In this document: piece by piece, positions 18,575 through 28,256 of the stretch
Layout: the number at the start of each line of letters is the position of its first letter
How positions within the stretch are numbered: the first letter of the stretch is position 1
NCBI RefSeq assembly: GCF_014645515.1
Contig: NZ_BMLW01000006.1
Location: 248,001-312,000 of the forward strand
Reading direction: 5' to 3'
DNA from: Oceanobacillus neutriphilus
Lineage (GTDB): Bacteria; Bacillota; Bacilli; Bacillales; Amphibacillaceae
Length of the DNA: 64,000 bases
Translations under genes and position numbers: made by a program
Notes under the pieces: generated by a model
The model's database searches: none
Told to the model about the DNA's origin: nothing
The model's input: only the letters and a program-made list of their open reading frames with translations

Positions 18575-19078
18575 ATGGCAGAAGAAATATCAGTAAGTCA
18601 AGATGAATTATATATGGCAGCAGCTATTCAAGAAGCACGCCGGGCCTGGATATTAAAGGAAGTACCGATTGGCGCCGTGATTGTCAAAGATGGAGAAATT
18701 ATCGGAAAAGGCTTTAATTTGCGGGAATCCATACAAACAACCTTAACCCATGCAGAGCTTCTTGCTATTCAGGAAGCTAATCAGGCAGTGGGCAGCTGGA
18801 GGTTAGAGGATTGTACCTTGTATGTTACGTTAGAGCCATGTCCGATGTGTGCCGGAGCGATTGTACAGTCAAGAATCAAACGTGTGGTCTATGGAGCAAG
18901 TGATCCAAAGGCAGGCTGTGCCGGAACATTAATGAATTTACTGGAGGAGCCGCGTTTTAATCATCAGGTGGATGTAACATCAGGTGTTCTTGAACAGCAA
19001 TGCAGTACGATCTTGAAAAATTTTTTTAAAGAACTGCGTCAGAAAAAGAATGAGAAGGATCCAGAAGCGGGAGAGTAG
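18575..19078 (+). CDS. tadA: tRNA-specific adenosine deaminase
   Basis: Converts A34 to inosine in tRNA-Arg(ACG), widening decoding. 167 residues from this ATG (GTG three codons earlier is too close to the ribosome site). Zinc and catalytic residues are H59 and E61 (THAELL) and C89/C92 (PCPMCAGA). GTLMNLLEEPRFNHQ and the C-terminal FFKELRQKK are family features. Followed directly by the SRP RNA gene, as in B. subtilis. Confidence 0.95.
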   Translation: MAEEISVSQDELYMAAAIQEARRAWILKEVPIGAVIVKDGEIIGKGFNLRESIQTTLTHAELLAIQEANQAVGSWRLEDCTLYVTLEPCPMCAGAIVQSRIKRVVYGASDPKAGCAGTLMNLLEEPRFNHQVDVTSGVLEQQCSTILKNFFKELRQKKNEKDPEAGE

Positions 19079-19107
19079 GACGAGTATTGAAAAAGCAACA
19101 CTTTTTA

Positions 19108-19136
19108 TTGCATTTTTGGGACGAGGAAGCTATAAT
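19108..19136 (+). promoter_or_regulatory. Promoter of the SRP RNA
   Basis: TTGCAT (19108-19113), 17-base spacer, TATAAT (19131-19136); transcription would start near 19143. Confidence 0.7.
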
Positions 19137-19142
19137 AATAAT

Positions 19143-19410
19143 TACGTGCTAAGCGGGGAGGTAGCGGTGCCCTGTACTCGCAATCCGCTATAGCGAGGCC
19201 GAATCCCTGCTCGAGGTGAGATGACTGTATGGTCTGACTTAAGGGATTGGTGTTGACGTCCTGGTCCTGCGCAACAGGAACCCATGAACCCTGTCAGATC
19301 CGGAAGGAAGCAGCAGTAAGTGGTTTTTCTTGTGTGCCGCGGGGAAGCCTGGGCTGAGCCATGAACTTATGTAGCGCATATGGTCATCCCATCGAAAGCA
19401 GGTGCACGTT
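19143..19410 (+). ncRNA. ffs: Signal recognition particle RNA, long Bacillus type
   Basis: About 268 bases, the size of the B. subtilis scRNA with an Alu domain. The S-domain core is clear: a stretch at about 19294-19321 with CCCTGTCAGATCCGGAAGGA and then AGCAGC, containing the GGAAG tetraloop and the asymmetric loop that bind Ffh. The 5' part GGGGAGGTAGCGGTGCCCTG and the pairing of ACGTGC at the 5' end with GCACGT at the 3' end give the closed long form. Ffh plus this RNA targets signal-bearing ribosomes to the membrane. Confidence 0.95.
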
Positions 19411-19418
19411 ACATATTA

Positions 19419-19452
19419 AAAAAGAACTGTAAAAAATACAGTTCTTTTTTTT
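19419..19452 (+). terminator. Terminator of the SRP RNA
   Basis: AAAAGAACTGTA and TACAGTTCTTTT stem with a 5-base loop and a long T run. Confidence 0.9.
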
Positions 19453-19531
19453 ATACAAAAATAGACGTATGTCCTATGAATGATGAAGCTTCAACGGCTT
19501 TTAAAAATATTGGAAGCTAAACAAATTATTT

Positions 19532-19560
19532 GCACTAAATTATAACAAAGCATATGCTAT
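19532..19560 (+). promoter_or_regulatory. Possible promoter of namA
   Basis: TTGCAC (19532-19537), 17-base spacer, TATGCT (19555-19560), 35 bases before the start codon. Confidence 0.4.
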
Positions 19561-19594
19561 GAATTACTAAAAAATTTATAAGCGAGGTGCTAGA

Positions 19595-20620
19595 ATGGCT
19601 CAATTAACACAACCATTTACATTAAAAAATTTAACCTTAAAAAATAAAGTTGTTATGGCGCCAATGTGTCAATATTCTGTTGATGCCAAGGATGGAATTC
19701 CAAACGACTGGCATTTTGTACATTATGTATCCCGTGCAGTAGGAGGTACAGGTTTAATTCTTATTGAGATGACAGATGTTGATCCGGACGGACGTATTAC
19801 AGATAATGATCTCGGCCTGTGGTCAGACGAACAAATTCCAGCTTATAAGAAAATCGTCGACGCTGTGCACAAGCAAGGCGCAAAAATAGGTATCCAGATT
19901 GCTCATGCCGGCAGAAAGGCAGAGGATGCGAATCCGCCAGTTGCTCCATCTGCAATCCCAGCTACAGAAGATGATAAAATGCCCCGTGCCTTAACTACAG
20001 AAGAAGTCAGGGAAACGGTTCAACAATTTCAGGATGCAGCAAAACGGGCAGTAGAGGCCGGATTCGACACAATCGAATTACATGGTGCACACGGCTATTT
20101 GATTCATCAGTTTCACTCTCCAGGGATTAATCAGAGAGAGGACGAATATCAGGAGCTATCTTTATTTGGAGTACAGATTATTCGAGCTGTCAAAGCAGTT
20201 ATCCCTGAGGATATGCCATTGTTAATGCGTATATCTGCTGTTGAATATATGGATGATGGCTATGATATAGATCACGCACTAGAAATTGCGAGAAAATATA
20301 AAGCAGCGGGTATTGATATGTTCCATATATCCAGCGGTGGAGAGGCTCCTCCAGGAAAACAAAAACCGGCAAACCATCCTGGTTATCAGGTTCCATTTGC
20401 ACGTAAATTTAAGGAAGAGTTAAATATGCCTGTTATTGCGGTCGGTATTTTAGAAGATCCTGAGTTAGCGGAATCTGTTATCGGAAATGGTGATGCTGAT
20501 TTAGTTGCAATTGGACGCGGCATGCTGAAAGACCCTTATTGGGCAATCCGGGCAAGTGAGCAGCTGGGGAATACAATGGAACCGGCAAGACAGTATAAGC
20601 GTGCTTACCCGAAAAAGTAA
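19595..20620 (+). CDS. namA: NADPH dehydrogenase, old yellow enzyme family (YqjM/NamA-like)
   Basis: 341 residues; FMN-dependent reduction of activated C=C bonds, thought to detoxify electrophiles. YqjM-class features: the redox-modulating cysteine in VMAPMCQYS (C25), IAHAGRKAE, the substrate-binding pair in ELHGAHGYLIHQF, LLMRIS, and phosphate-binding ILEDPELAESVIGNGDADLVAIGRG. The usual loop YGGSxxNRxRF after SPxxNxRxDEY is absent; the sequence runs DEYQELSLFGVQIIRAV instead, so this is a divergent member. It is inserted between ffs and dnaX relative to B. subtilis. Confidence 0.87.
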   Translation: MAQLTQPFTLKNLTLKNKVVMAPMCQYSVDAKDGIPNDWHFVHYVSRAVGGTGLILIEMTDVDPDGRITDNDLGLWSDEQIPAYKKIVDAVHKQGAKIGIQIAHAGRKAEDANPPVAPSAIPATEDDKMPRALTTEEVRETVQQFQDAAKRAVEAGFDTIELHGAHGYLIHQFHSPGINQREDEYQELSLFGVQIIRAVKAVIPEDMPLLMRISAVEYMDDGYDIDHALEIARKYKAAGIDMFHISSGGEAPPGKQKPANHPGYQVPFARKFKEELNMPVIAVGILEDPELAESVIGNGDADLVAIGRGMLKDPYWAIRASEQLGNTMEPARQYKRAYPKK

Positions 20621-20680
20621 TGATGCATGTAGCCTTATATAAGCATAGTTAATTGTACGTTGTTCTTTTTAAAGGTTAAA

Positions 20681-20880
20681 TTGTACTAGAAACAAGGTAT
20701 ATGATATAATTTTTTATAGAAAAGCATAGTATAGAATTATAGAAAAGGGCAGTATGTATGAGCATACTACCCTGATTATACACACAGTTATTTCTCTCCA
20801 TCAGAGAGGGAAGGCTGTTTTAAAGTGACGAATGAAGCCACCCTATTTGCCGGCAAGCTAAGGGTGGTTTTACTTTTGGT
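20681..20880 (+). ncRNA. Candidate antisense RNA antitoxin (RNA II-like) with its promoter
   Basis: TTGTAC (20681-20686), 18-base spacer, TATAAT (20705-20710) would start an RNA near 20717. It contains a hairpin GGGCAGTATG/CATACTACCC (about 20747-20772) and ends in a stem AGCCACCCT/AGGGTGGTTT with an inner TGCCGGCA palindrome, followed by TTTTACTTTT near 20866-20878. The 3' end overlaps the 3' end of the convergent toxin gene, the geometry of txpA/ratA and par-type systems. No coding sequence is apparent. Transcription itself is inferred. Confidence 0.6.
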
Positions 20881-20959
20881 CTTTGTCGTGAAATGAAAGA
20901 ATGGCTATGATAAGCATGCCAAAGCTGATCATTAAAGACAGGACATCAAAAGTAGCCAT
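20870..20959 (-). CDS. Holin-like type I toxin peptide (29 residues)
   Basis: Translation from ATG 20959 begins MATFDVLSLMISFGMLIIAI and ends LSFHDKDQK: one transmembrane helix with a short charged tail, as in the Firmicutes putative holin-like toxin family (pattern LSLMISFGMLIxAIL). AAAGGAGGTG lies 8 bases upstream; the ATG two codons earlier (20965) is too close. The leader sequence GCATCTCCT can pair with AGGAGGTGATGC, hiding the ribosome site, typical of type I toxins. Such peptides insert in the cell membrane and depolarise it when the antisense RNA is lacking. It is too short for ordinary gene finders. Confidence 0.8.
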   Translation of the reverse strand: MATFDVLSLMISFGMLIIAILSFHDKDQK

Positions 20960-21031
20960 AGGCATCACCTCCTTTCATATAGGAGATGCTACCTTCCACC
21001 GTTAAACTTTTTACTGTGCATATCATAGTGT

Positions 21032-21040
21032 ATTATACCA
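21032..21040 (-). promoter_or_regulatory. Extended -10 promoter of the toxin gene
   Basis: On the minus strand TGG-TATAAT (21040-21032) is a perfect extended -10. The transcript would start near 21025, leaving a leader of about 65 bases. Confidence 0.6.
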
Positions 21041-21227
21041 CAACAGGAACATTAGTTCTATAATTTCAATAAATGTTCTTCTTTCTTTATGAAGAAATTC
21101 TCTAAAATTCAATTTATTTAATAATTATTTAAACATAAATTACTTCCAGATAATCTATTTCTAAGGTTTTCATCCAGGCCTCTAATCGGGTATAATAGAA
21201 ATGAGACACATAAGGGGAATCGAAATC

Positions 21228-22937
21228 ATGAGTTATCAAGCTTTATACCGGGTTTGGCGCCCAAGAACATTTGAAGATGTTGTAGGACAGCAGCATATCA
21301 CGAGAACATTACAAAATGCCATTACACAAGATAAATTCTCACATGCTTATTTATTCTCTGGCCCAAGAGGGACAGGGAAAACAAGTGCTGCAAAGATTTT
21401 TGCACAAACGATTAATTGTGAGCATGCGCCCGTAAAAGAGCCATGCAATGAATGTGCGGCATGCAGGGGTATTCAGGATGGCTCTATTTCTGATGTCATT
21501 GAAATTGATGCGGCATCGAATACAAGTGTCGATGATATTCGTGATATCCGGGATAAAGTGAAGTATGCACCAAGCTCTGTACCTTATAAAGTGTATATCA
21601 TTGATGAAGTGCATATGATATCTGTAAATGCCTTTAACGCACTTCTGAAAACATTGGAAGAACCGCCAAAACATGTAGTATTTATTTTGGCAACAACGGA
21701 ACCGCATAAAATACCATTAACGATTATTTCCCGTTGCCAACGCTTTGATTTTAAACCGATTTCTAATCAGGCAATTGTAGAAAGAATGAAGAAAATCATG
21801 CATGCCGAGAATATTTCTGTTACGGATGAAGCTTTAGAAGCCGTTGCCCTGGCAGCTGAAGGCGGTATGCGTGATGCGTTGAGTATTCTGGATCAGGCTA
21901 TCTCCTATAGTGAGGAGCAGGTAGAGCTGGAAGATGTGCTGGCCGTAACTGGCGGCGTATCTCAGGAGGTTCTCACCAATATTGTCCGTGCAATGATTCA
22001 GCAGGATGTGCAGACTGTACTCACTGGATTGGATCAGATGATTCAGACAGGAAAAGATCCGGGGAAATTTGTGCAGGATTTAATATACTTTATGCGTGAT
22101 TTACTTTTATATAAAACCTCATCAGGTTTAGGGGAGCTGCTAGAGCGGGCAGTCGTGAATGAAGCTTTTGAAGAGTTGGCTAAGCAGGTTACAAACAACT
22201 GGATTCAGCATTCTATTATTGAACTGAATCAATGTCAGCAGGAAATGAAATGGTCCAATAGCCCAAAGATCTTTATTGAGGTAGCATTGTTATCTATTAC
22301 AGATCAATTTGGAAAAACGCAAGGAGCAGGGCAGATACAATCTGAAGCTGTCGATCAGTCAGATGCCGTTCTCAAGCTTCAGCAAAAATTACAGGCGATG
22401 GAGCGTGACATAGCGAAATTAAAAGAAGCCCCGCCGCAGCACCAGGAAGCTGGAGGAAGTGCTCCTGCAGCTGAAAAGCGCCGGCCCGCTTCCAGAAATT
22501 CACGAAACACATATAAGATTCCATTTGACCGGATTCGTGATACACTAGGAAAAGCAGAGAAAAAAGAGCTGAAGGATGTGCATGCACAATGGGCAAACTT
22601 CTTAAGCCAATTAAAAACAACAAATGCCCCGGCACATGCAACCATACAGGACAGTAAGCCTGCTGCAGCATCAGCAGATACACTTATTGTAGCGTTTAAA
22701 TATGAAATTCATTGTTCTTTATTCCTTGATCATCGGGAAATGGTAGAATCGATATTAGGGAATTTAGATAAGCCTCGCACGATTATTCCGATTCCAGAGA
22801 AAGATTGGAATGACCTGCGCAGTGAATATATCCAAAAGCAGGAAAAGCCTGATGAACAGAAGGAGCAAGAAGGAGACCCTCTTGTAGATGAGGCACGAAA
22901 GCTTTTTGGTGATGATCTATTAGAAATTCATGAATAA
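21228..22937 (+). CDS. dnaX: DNA polymerase III subunit gamma/tau
   Basis: 569 residues. Clamp-loader ATPase: N-terminal YRPxxF-like start ([17 protein letters not shown]), Walker [13 protein letters not shown], a four-cysteine zinc module ([16 protein letters not shown]), Walker [10 protein letters not shown] and sensor 1 [19 protein letters not shown]. The C-terminal 180 residues correspond to the tau part that contacts the polymerase. ATG 21228 gives the standard N-terminus behind AAGGGG; TATAAT at 21191-21196 may be its -10. No slippery heptamer/stem for programmed frameshifting was evident. First gene of the dnaX-ebfC-recR cluster. Confidence 0.96.
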   Translation: MSYQALYRVWRPRTFEDVVGQQHITRTLQNAITQDKFSHAYLFSGPRGTGKTSAAKIFAQTINCEHAPVKEPCNECAACRGIQDGSISDVIEIDAASNTSVDDIRDIRDKVKYAPSSVPYKVYIIDEVHMISVNAFNALLKTLEEPPKHVVFILATTEPHKIPLTIISRCQRFDFKPISNQAIVERMKKIMHAENISVTDEALEAVALAAEGGMRDALSILDQAISYSEEQVELEDVLAVTGGVSQEVLTNIVRAMIQQDVQTVLTGLDQMIQTGKDPGKFVQDLIYFMRDLLLYKTSSGLGELLERAVVNEAFEELAKQVTNNWIQHSIIELNQCQQEMKWSNSPKIFIEVALLSITDQFGKTQGAGQIQSEAVDQSDAVLKLQQKLQAMERDIAKLKEAPPQHQEAGGSAPAAEKRRPASRNSRNTYKIPFDRIRDTLGKAEKKELKDVHAQWANFLSQLKTTNAPAHATIQDSKPAAASADTLIVAFKYEIHCSLFLDHREMVESILGNLDKPRTIIPIPEKDWNDLRSEYIQKQEKPDEQKEQEGDPLVDEARKLFGDDLLEIHE

Positions 22938-22960
22938 TATATTTAAGGGAGGTATTTTCC

Positions 22961-23275
22961 ATGAAGGGAAATATGAATAACATGATGAAACAAATGCAGA
23001 AAATGCAGAAGAAAATGATGAAAGCACAGGACGAATTGCATGAAATGTCCTTTGAAGCTACAGCTGGCGGCGGTATGGTAACAGTTCGCGCTAACGGCAA
23101 GAAAGAAATTGTGGATGTAGAGATCAAAGAAGAGGTTGTTGATCCGGATGATATCGAAATGCTGCAGGATCTGATTGTAGCAGCAACAAATGATGTCTTA
23201 AATCAAATTGATGAAAAAACAAATGCAACAATGGGACAATTTACAAAAGGATTGAATATGCCAGGAATGTTCTAA
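22961..23275 (+). CDS. ebfC: Nucleoid-associated protein YbaB/EbfC family
   Basis: 104 residues; a small dimeric DNA-binding protein that is always placed between dnaX and recR in Bacilli. Met/Lys-rich N-terminal helix ([16 protein letters not shown]), central beta sheet with [20 protein letters not shown], and a C-terminal helix of the pattern [15 protein letters not shown]. Its exact role is unsettled. Strong GGGAGG site; 23 bases after dnaX. Confidence 0.94.
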   Translation: MKGNMNNMMKQMQKMQKKMMKAQDELHEMSFEATAGGGMVTVRANGKKEIVDVEIKEEVVDPDDIEMLQDLIVAATNDVLNQIDEKTNATMGQFTKGLNMPGMF

Positions 23276-23294
23276 TTCCTTTCTAATTTGAAAA

Positions 23295-23333
23295 GTAAGA
23301 CGTCTGGCTTCTTTGCCAAGGCGTCTTATTTTC
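23295..23333 (+). terminator. Terminator after ebfC
   Basis: TAAGACGTCTGGC pairs with GCCAAGGCGTCTTA (one bulge) followed by TTTTCCC. It may reduce read-through into recR. Confidence 0.75.
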
Positions 23334-23377
23334 CCTTAAATAGGATGTTTTTTGTTTTTACAGGGAGGTAAGAAAAT

Positions 23378-23974
23378 ATGTATTACCCAGAGCCGATAAC
23401 TAAGTTGATGGACAGCTTCTCCAAATTACCGGGAATTGGCCCGAAGACAGCAGCACGTTTGGCCTTTTTTGTTTTAAATATGAAAGATGATGATGTGATG
23501 AATTTTGCCAATGCCTTAGTTCATGCGAAACGTGATCTTACCCATTGTTCGGTTTGCGGACATATTACGGATCAGGATCCCTGTGCTATTTGTCAGGATA
23601 CCAGCCGGGATGGATCTATTATTTGTGTTGTCCAGGATCCAAAAGATGTTATAGCAATGGAAAAAATGAAAGAATTCCGCGGCAGATATCATGTGCTTCA
23701 TGGAGCGATTTCGCCGATGGACGGAATTGGCCCGGAGGATATCAATGTACCAGATTTGCTTAATCGCCTGAAGGACGAAGAGGTAGAAGAGCTTATCCTG
23801 GCGACAAACCCGAATATTGAGGGAGAAGCAACGGCAATGTATATTTCCCGTCTGGTAAAACCTTCTGGAATCCGCACAACGCGTATTGCACATGGATTAC
23901 CTGTCGGCGGAGATTTAGAATATGCTGATGAAGTGACATTGTCAAAAGCATTAGAAGGAAGAAGAGACGTCTAA
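23378..23974 (+). CDS. recR: Recombination mediator RecR
   Basis: 198 residues, standard length. With RecO it loads RecA on SSB-coated DNA. Helix-hairpin-helix [15 protein letters not shown], zinc finger C57-x2-C60-x8-C69-x2-C72, Toprim domain ([16 protein letters not shown]), and Walker-like [22 protein letters not shown] precedes the ATG. A small inverted repeat CTATGGAG/CTCCATAG (23991-24021) follows, without a T run. Confidence 0.97.
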   Translation: MYYPEPITKLMDSFSKLPGIGPKTAARLAFFVLNMKDDDVMNFANALVHAKRDLTHCSVCGHITDQDPCAICQDTSRDGSIICVVQDPKDVIAMEKMKEFRGRYHVLHGAISPMDGIGPEDINVPDLLNRLKDEEVEELILATNPNIEGEATAMYISRLVKPSGIRTTRIAHGLPVGGDLEYADEVTLSKALEGRRDV

Positions 23975-24059
23975 CTTTTTTTCTTATCATCTATGGAGAG
24001 AGAAAAATAAAAGCTCCATAGTATGAAATTTCATTTTATAATGGGGTCTGGTGAAGAGT

Positions 24060-24272
24060 ATGGCAAAGAAATTAAAGAAAAAAGATATGGATCAGGAGCT
24101 TCTGAATGCTTTATACCAAGTTGAAGGGGAATGGAGACAGCTTCAGGATTTTGTACGAAAAAGTATCGACCCTTCACGAAATGGTATGCAGGAGAAACTA
24201 TTAGCGAAATCTAAATATCTGATGCTATTAAGAGAGGCCCGCGTTCGGAATGTAAAAGCTGATCGGTTTTGA
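24060..24272 (+). CDS. yaaL: YaaL-like protein (DUF2508)
   Basis: 70 residues, highly charged and helical (ELLNALYQVEGEWRQLQDFV, KSKYLMLLREARVRN). Conserved in spore formers between recR and bofA; the function is unknown. ATG 24060 gives the MAKKLKKK start; a GTG three codons earlier is possible. The Shine-Dalgarno site is weak for both. Confidence 0.85.
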   Translation: MAKKLKKKDMDQELLNALYQVEGEWRQLQDFVRKSIDPSRNGMQEKLLAKSKYLMLLREARVRNVKADRF

Positions 24273-24306
24273 ACCCGTATTTAAAGAATAATATATAATT
24301 TTCGCG

Positions 24307-24345
24307 AAAGAATCATGTATGTTTTAAACTGCCTGGTTCTTTTTA
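24307..24345 (+). terminator. Possible terminator after yaaL
   Basis: AAAGAATC pairs with GGTTCTTT across a 19-base loop, followed by TT and ATTG. Confidence 0.45.
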
Positions 24346-24492
24346 TTGTCTACTCTTACTGGCTGCGGAAGGAATTTACCAAGGAATCTTAGAAAGTCTC
24401 AAACTGATTCAACCACTTTGAAAATCTGTTCTAATCGCTGTTGGACAATCATAGAAATATGTTAAAGCGATGGAAGGAAAGTGGGGAGAGAG

Positions 24493-24756
24493 ATGAGTTC
24501 AACACTATTTATCGGAATCATTATCGGATTAATTATTCTTTTATTTATTGTAGGAGCACCGGTGAAGCCAATGAAATATGTTGGTAAAGCAACAATCCGG
24601 TTAGGTATAGGCGCATTGCTGCTGTTTTTCTTAAATGTGTTCGGAGGTGCTGTCGGCCTGCATATACCCATTAATCTATTTACTGTTCTGGTATCTGGGT
24701 TTCTTGGCGTATTTGGTGTCGGTTCCCTTGCAGCTATTCATCTATTTATTCTTTGA
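24493..24756 (+). CDS. bofA: Pro-sigma-K processing inhibitor BofA
   Basis: 87 residues from this ATG, exactly the B. subtilis length, with GGGGAGAG just upstream; GTG 24481 is an alternative. Three or four hydrophobic segments fill almost the whole protein (IGIIIGLIILLFIVG, LGIGALLLFFLNVF, LFTVLVSGFLGVFGVGSLAAI), and NxxGG (NVFGG) is visible. It keeps the protease SpoIVFB inactive in the outer forespore membrane until the mother-cell checkpoint signal arrives. Confidence 0.93.
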   Translation: MSSTLFIGIIIGLIILLFIVGAPVKPMKYVGKATIRLGIGALLLFFLNVFGGAVGLHIPINLFTVLVSGFLGVFGVGSLAAIHLFIL

Positions 24757-24818
24757 AATGCTGTTTAGCTACCCTTATATCATTCACTAGTAAAGCTGAT
24801 TCATAATATATTTTTTTA

Positions 24819-24849
24819 TGTATAGCATCCGTTAGATTAGGAGATACTA
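24819..24849 (+). promoter_or_regulatory. SigF promoter of csfB
   Basis: TGTATA (24819-24824) fits the -35 WGHATA. After exactly 15 bases GGAGATACTA (24840-24849) fits the -10 GGNNANAHTR at every position. csfB is a SigF gene in B. subtilis. Confidence 0.8.
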
Positions 24850-24869
24850 GTTTTAACGGAGGTGGAGAA

Positions 24870-25067
24870 ATGAAACAGCAAAAAGTTCAAGAATATGAGT
24901 ATTGTGGAATTTGTGAGGAACCAAAGGAAAACGGCATTCATTTGTATTCCATGTTTCTATGTTCAGATTGTGAGCATAATATGATCCATACAGAGCCAAG
25001 GGAAGAAAAGTATCAATACTATCTCTCAAAGCTAAAAAATATTAAACAACCAAAATTACACTCTTAA
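24870..25067 (+). CDS. csfB: Anti-sigma-G factor Gin
   Basis: 65 residues with two zinc-type cysteine pairs, C12/C15 and C31/C34 (YCGICEEP, LCSDCEHNM), and the family phrase GIHLYSMFLC. It prevents early SigG activity in the forespore and acts on SigE late in the mother cell. GGAGGTGG precedes the ATG. In B. subtilis an rRNA operon and xpaC-yaaN lie around this point; both are absent here. Confidence 0.92.
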   Translation: MKQQKVQEYEYCGICEEPKENGIHLYSMFLCSDCEHNMIHTEPREEKYQYYLSKLKNIKQPKLHS

Positions 25068-25085
25068 TATAATCCCCTTTTTAAC

Positions 25086-25111
25086 AAGTCTTTGCATGCA
25101 AAGGCTTTTTT
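25086..25111 (+). terminator. Terminator of csfB
   Basis: GTCTTTGC and GCAAAGGC form an 8-bp stem around AT, followed by TTTTTT. Confidence 0.85.
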
Positions 25112-25296
25112 GTTAGCGTAAAATGTAAAAGAACGCATTCCATTTGAGAGAAGGTGGATAATAATGATTTGGTATTAGATTTTAGCTGTAAAATAAATAG
25201 AGAGTAAACAGTTGAACATTCTAATCAGCTCTATAGAGTATGTACCAGGTAAAAATACAATACCATCTATACATCTTTCTCTATACTGCACCTGGT

Positions 25297-25355
25297 TGTT
25301 ATAATAGAGAATATACAAGGGTAAACAAATCAATTTCAATGAATTGGTTTGTTTA
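25297..25355 (+). promoter_or_regulatory. Promoter and leader hairpin before yaaO
   Basis: TGT-TATAAT (25297-25305) is an extended -10 with start near 25312. Ten bases later a 14-base inverted repeat, TAAACAAATCAATT/AATTGGTTTGTTTA (25322-25355, one G-T pair), is followed by TTTATATAT. It may be an attenuator or a terminator of upstream transcription. The remaining part, 25112-25296, shows nothing else. Confidence 0.5.
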
Positions 25356-25385
25356 TTTATATATAAGAAGAAATGAGGCAGGCGA

Positions 25386-26807
25386 ATGGATCAACAGTGC
25401 ACACCATTAGCAGAACATTTACAAGCATTTGCAAAAAGCAATCCGGTCTCTTTCCATGTTCCCGGCCATAAACACGGTCAAATTTTTTCACCTGCATATA
25501 AAGCAGATTTCCAACCAATGCTCCGCTGGGACGTAACAGAAATTACAGAGATGGATGATTTACACGCACCCACAGGTGTCATTGCAGAAGCAGAAAAACT
25601 AGCTGCGGATTTTTTTAAGACAGAGCATACCTTCTTTCTTGTCGGTGGATCAACAGCTGGAAATCTGGCAATGATTCTTGCCACGTGTAAGCAGGGGGAG
25701 AAAATCCTTGTTCAACGTAATTGCCATAAGTCTGTGATGAATGGATTGGAGTTAGCTGGAGCAAAGCCTGTCTTTCTGGCACCGGAATGGGACGATGACG
25801 TTAAAAGATATACAAGTCCAAGCTATGAAACTGTGGAATCAGCAATAGAGCAGCATCCAGATGCGCAGGCGTTAGTACTTACTTACCCGGACTATTTTGG
25901 ACAGACCTATAATCTTAAAAAAATGATTGATAAAGCACATCAATATAATATCCCCGTGTTAGTCGATGAAGCACATGGGGTTCATTTTGCATTGGGAGAT
26001 CCTTTCCCGGCTTCAGCAATTCAATTAGGGGCTGATGCGGTTGTTCACTCTGCACACAAGATGGCTCCGGCAATGACAATGGCTTCCTATTTACACATTG
26101 TAACGCAGCGTGTTGATCAGTCCCGGATTGCTCATTATTTACAAGTTATCCAGTCGAGCAGTCCCTCGTATATATTGATGGCTTCTTTAGATATAGCGAG
26201 ACATTTTTTAGCAACTTATTCAAAAGAAGAACGAATAAAAATGATAAAAAGTGTCGAATATGTGAAGACTTTATTTGTATCCTTTCCTTTTTGGGAATTT
26301 GTTCCCTCTGATGATCCATTGAAGCTGACGTTCCACGTGAAACATTCTTTTTCGACAAAGTCCGTTGTGAACTCACTCGAAAAAGCAGGAATTTTTCCGG
26401 AGCTTGCTACAGAGGAGCAAATTTTATTTGTCCATGGACTTGCATCGTTTGAACAAATTGAAATGTTAGAAAAAAGGTTGAAAACAATAGAGCATCCATT
26501 AAAAAAATCAGTAAATCGTGCTACAATAGAGAGGATAAATCTTTTCCCTGATAAGATTCAGGAATTAGATTTGTCTTATCAGGAAATGAACAATTATACA
26601 ACGTATCTGATCCCGATGAAGGAAAGCATAGGAGAAATAGCTGCTGAGGCAATTATACCTTATCCGCCTGGGATTCCGATTCTTTTAAAAGGAGAAAGAA
26701 TTAAACAGGCGCATATAGCACACTTAGAAAAATTAGTAGAGCAGGGTGTCAGGATTCAGCATAGGGACTCGGGGTTACGCATATATAGGAATAAAGGGGA
26801 ACGATGA
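25386..26807 (+). CDS. yaaO: Orn/Lys/Arg decarboxylase-like PLP enzyme
   Basis: 473 residues, the short form lacking the N-terminal wing domain. PLP-binding lysine in [28 protein letters not shown] carries the aspartate that contacts the pyridine nitrogen, and [13 protein letters not shown] binds phosphate. The C-terminal domain has [13 protein letters not shown]. Related enzymes decarboxylate arginine or lysine; the substrate cannot be told here. Its stop overlaps the tmk start, so the two are translated together. Confidence 0.88.
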   Translation: MDQQCTPLAEHLQAFAKSNPVSFHVPGHKHGQIFSPAYKADFQPMLRWDVTEITEMDDLHAPTGVIAEAEKLAADFFKTEHTFFLVGGSTAGNLAMILATCKQGEKILVQRNCHKSVMNGLELAGAKPVFLAPEWDDDVKRYTSPSYETVESAIEQHPDAQALVLTYPDYFGQTYNLKKMIDKAHQYNIPVLVDEAHGVHFALGDPFPASAIQLGADAVVHSAHKMAPAMTMASYLHIVTQRVDQSRIAHYLQVIQSSSPSYILMASLDIARHFLATYSKEERIKMIKSVEYVKTLFVSFPFWEFVPSDDPLKLTFHVKHSFSTKSVVNSLEKAGIFPELATEEQILFVHGLASFEQIEMLEKRLKTIEHPLKKSVNRATIERINLFPDKIQELDLSYQEMNNYTTYLIPMKESIGEIAAEAIIPYPPGIPILLKGERIKQAHIAHLEKLVEQGVRIQHRDSGLRIYRNKGER

Positions 26808-27439
26808 TGACAAATGGTTTGTTTATAACATTTGAAGGTGGCGAGGGAGCCGGAAAGACCACCATTCTAAATCAGGTTTATGAAGAGCTTACAGGAAGAG
26901 GAATGGAGGTTATCAAGACAAGAGAGCCGGGCGGTATTCGTATCTCCGAAAAGATTAGAGATATTATTCATGATCCTCTTCATCTTGAGATGGAGGAAAG
27001 AACAGAAGCATTATTATACGCAGCAGCAAGAAGACAGCATCTTGTAGAAAAGGTTTTCCCTGCATTAGAAAAGGGAAAAATAGTATTATGTGATCGTTTT
27101 GTGGACAGCAGTCTGGTTTATCAGGGCTATGCAAGAGGCATCGGCGTGGATGAAGTATTTGCTATTAATCAATTTGTAATTCAGGATTGCATGCCGGATA
27201 TTACGCTCTTTTTTGATATTGATCCTAAAAAAGGACTGGAGCGCATTTCGGCGAATGCTGAAAGAGAGAAAAATCGTCTGGATTTAGAAACGATTGAATT
27301 TCACGAGAAAGTCTATGAAGGCTATCAGTTAATCAAGTCTCGTTTCCCGGATCGTTTTCAAACCGTGAATGCTGACCGTACACGTGAGGCCGTCTATGCA
27401 GATGTGCTGGAAAGAATTATTACTTTTTTAAATAAATAA
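26804..27439 (+). CDS. tmk: Thymidylate kinase
   Basis: 211 residues; phosphorylates dTMP to dTDP for DNA synthesis. P-loop [11 protein letters not shown], the DRF/H-type motif [18 protein letters not shown], and the lid region with [18 protein letters not shown] 26804 overlaps the yaaO stop by four bases; ATG 26807 is also possible. First of the conserved tmk-darA-yaaR-holB-ricT-yabA series. Confidence 0.96.
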   Translation: MMTNGLFITFEGGEGAGKTTILNQVYEELTGRGMEVIKTREPGGIRISEKIRDIIHDPLHLEMEERTEALLYAAARRQHLVEKVFPALEKGKIVLCDRFVDSSLVYQGYARGIGVDEVFAINQFVIQDCMPDITLFFDIDPKKGLERISANAEREKNRLDLETIEFHEKVYEGYQLIKSRFPDRFQTVNADRTREAVYADVLERIITFLNK

Positions 27440-27454
27440 GTCAAAAGGGGCTGA

Positions 27455-27790
<336 letters not shown>

Positions 27791-27824
27791 AAACATATTT
27801 TAATCAAGCCGGAGGGGGAGAACA

Positions 27825-28256
27825 ATGAAAATTTCAAGTGATATATTAGCACCAAGAGATGGCAATCTGAAGCGGCCTTCGCAGACAAATAATGCTTCTT
27901 TTCAAAATCTTGTTCAAACCCAATCGGAACAGCTGAAAACACAGGAATTCACACAAATGGTGAAGCAGATTACGGAGCAGGGGGATAAACTGAGCCGGTA
28001 CCGCTCCTTTCGTGAGTTAGTCAAATTTAAACGGATGGTAAAAGGATTTCTGGAAAAAGCGACATCAGAAGGGTATCTTCTGGAGAAAAAACAAAGCTTC
28101 GGCATGCAGGGAAGCAGACAATTATCGACAGTGAAGATAATTGATGAAAAAATTGCCCGATTAGCAGAAGACTTAATGGATGAAGAAAAGAAAACCATTG
28201 ATATTCTCGGCTTAATTGGAGAAATTAAGGGTTTGTTAGTTAATATTTATACATGA
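27825..28256 (+). CDS. yaaR: YaaR family protein (DUF327)
   Basis: 143 residues, almost entirely helical and charged. Core FTQMVKQITEQGDKLSRYRSF, ELVKFKRMVKGFLEKATSEGY and IDEKIARLAEDLMDEEK. Conserved in this position throughout Bacilli; the function is not known. GGAGGGGGA site upstream. Confidence 0.9.
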   Translation: MKISSDILAPRDGNLKRPSQTNNASFQNLVQTQSEQLKTQEFTQMVKQITEQGDKLSRYRSFRELVKFKRMVKGFLEKATSEGYLLEKKQSFGMQGSRQLSTVKIIDEKIARLAEDLMDEEKKTIDILGLIGEIKGLLVNIYT

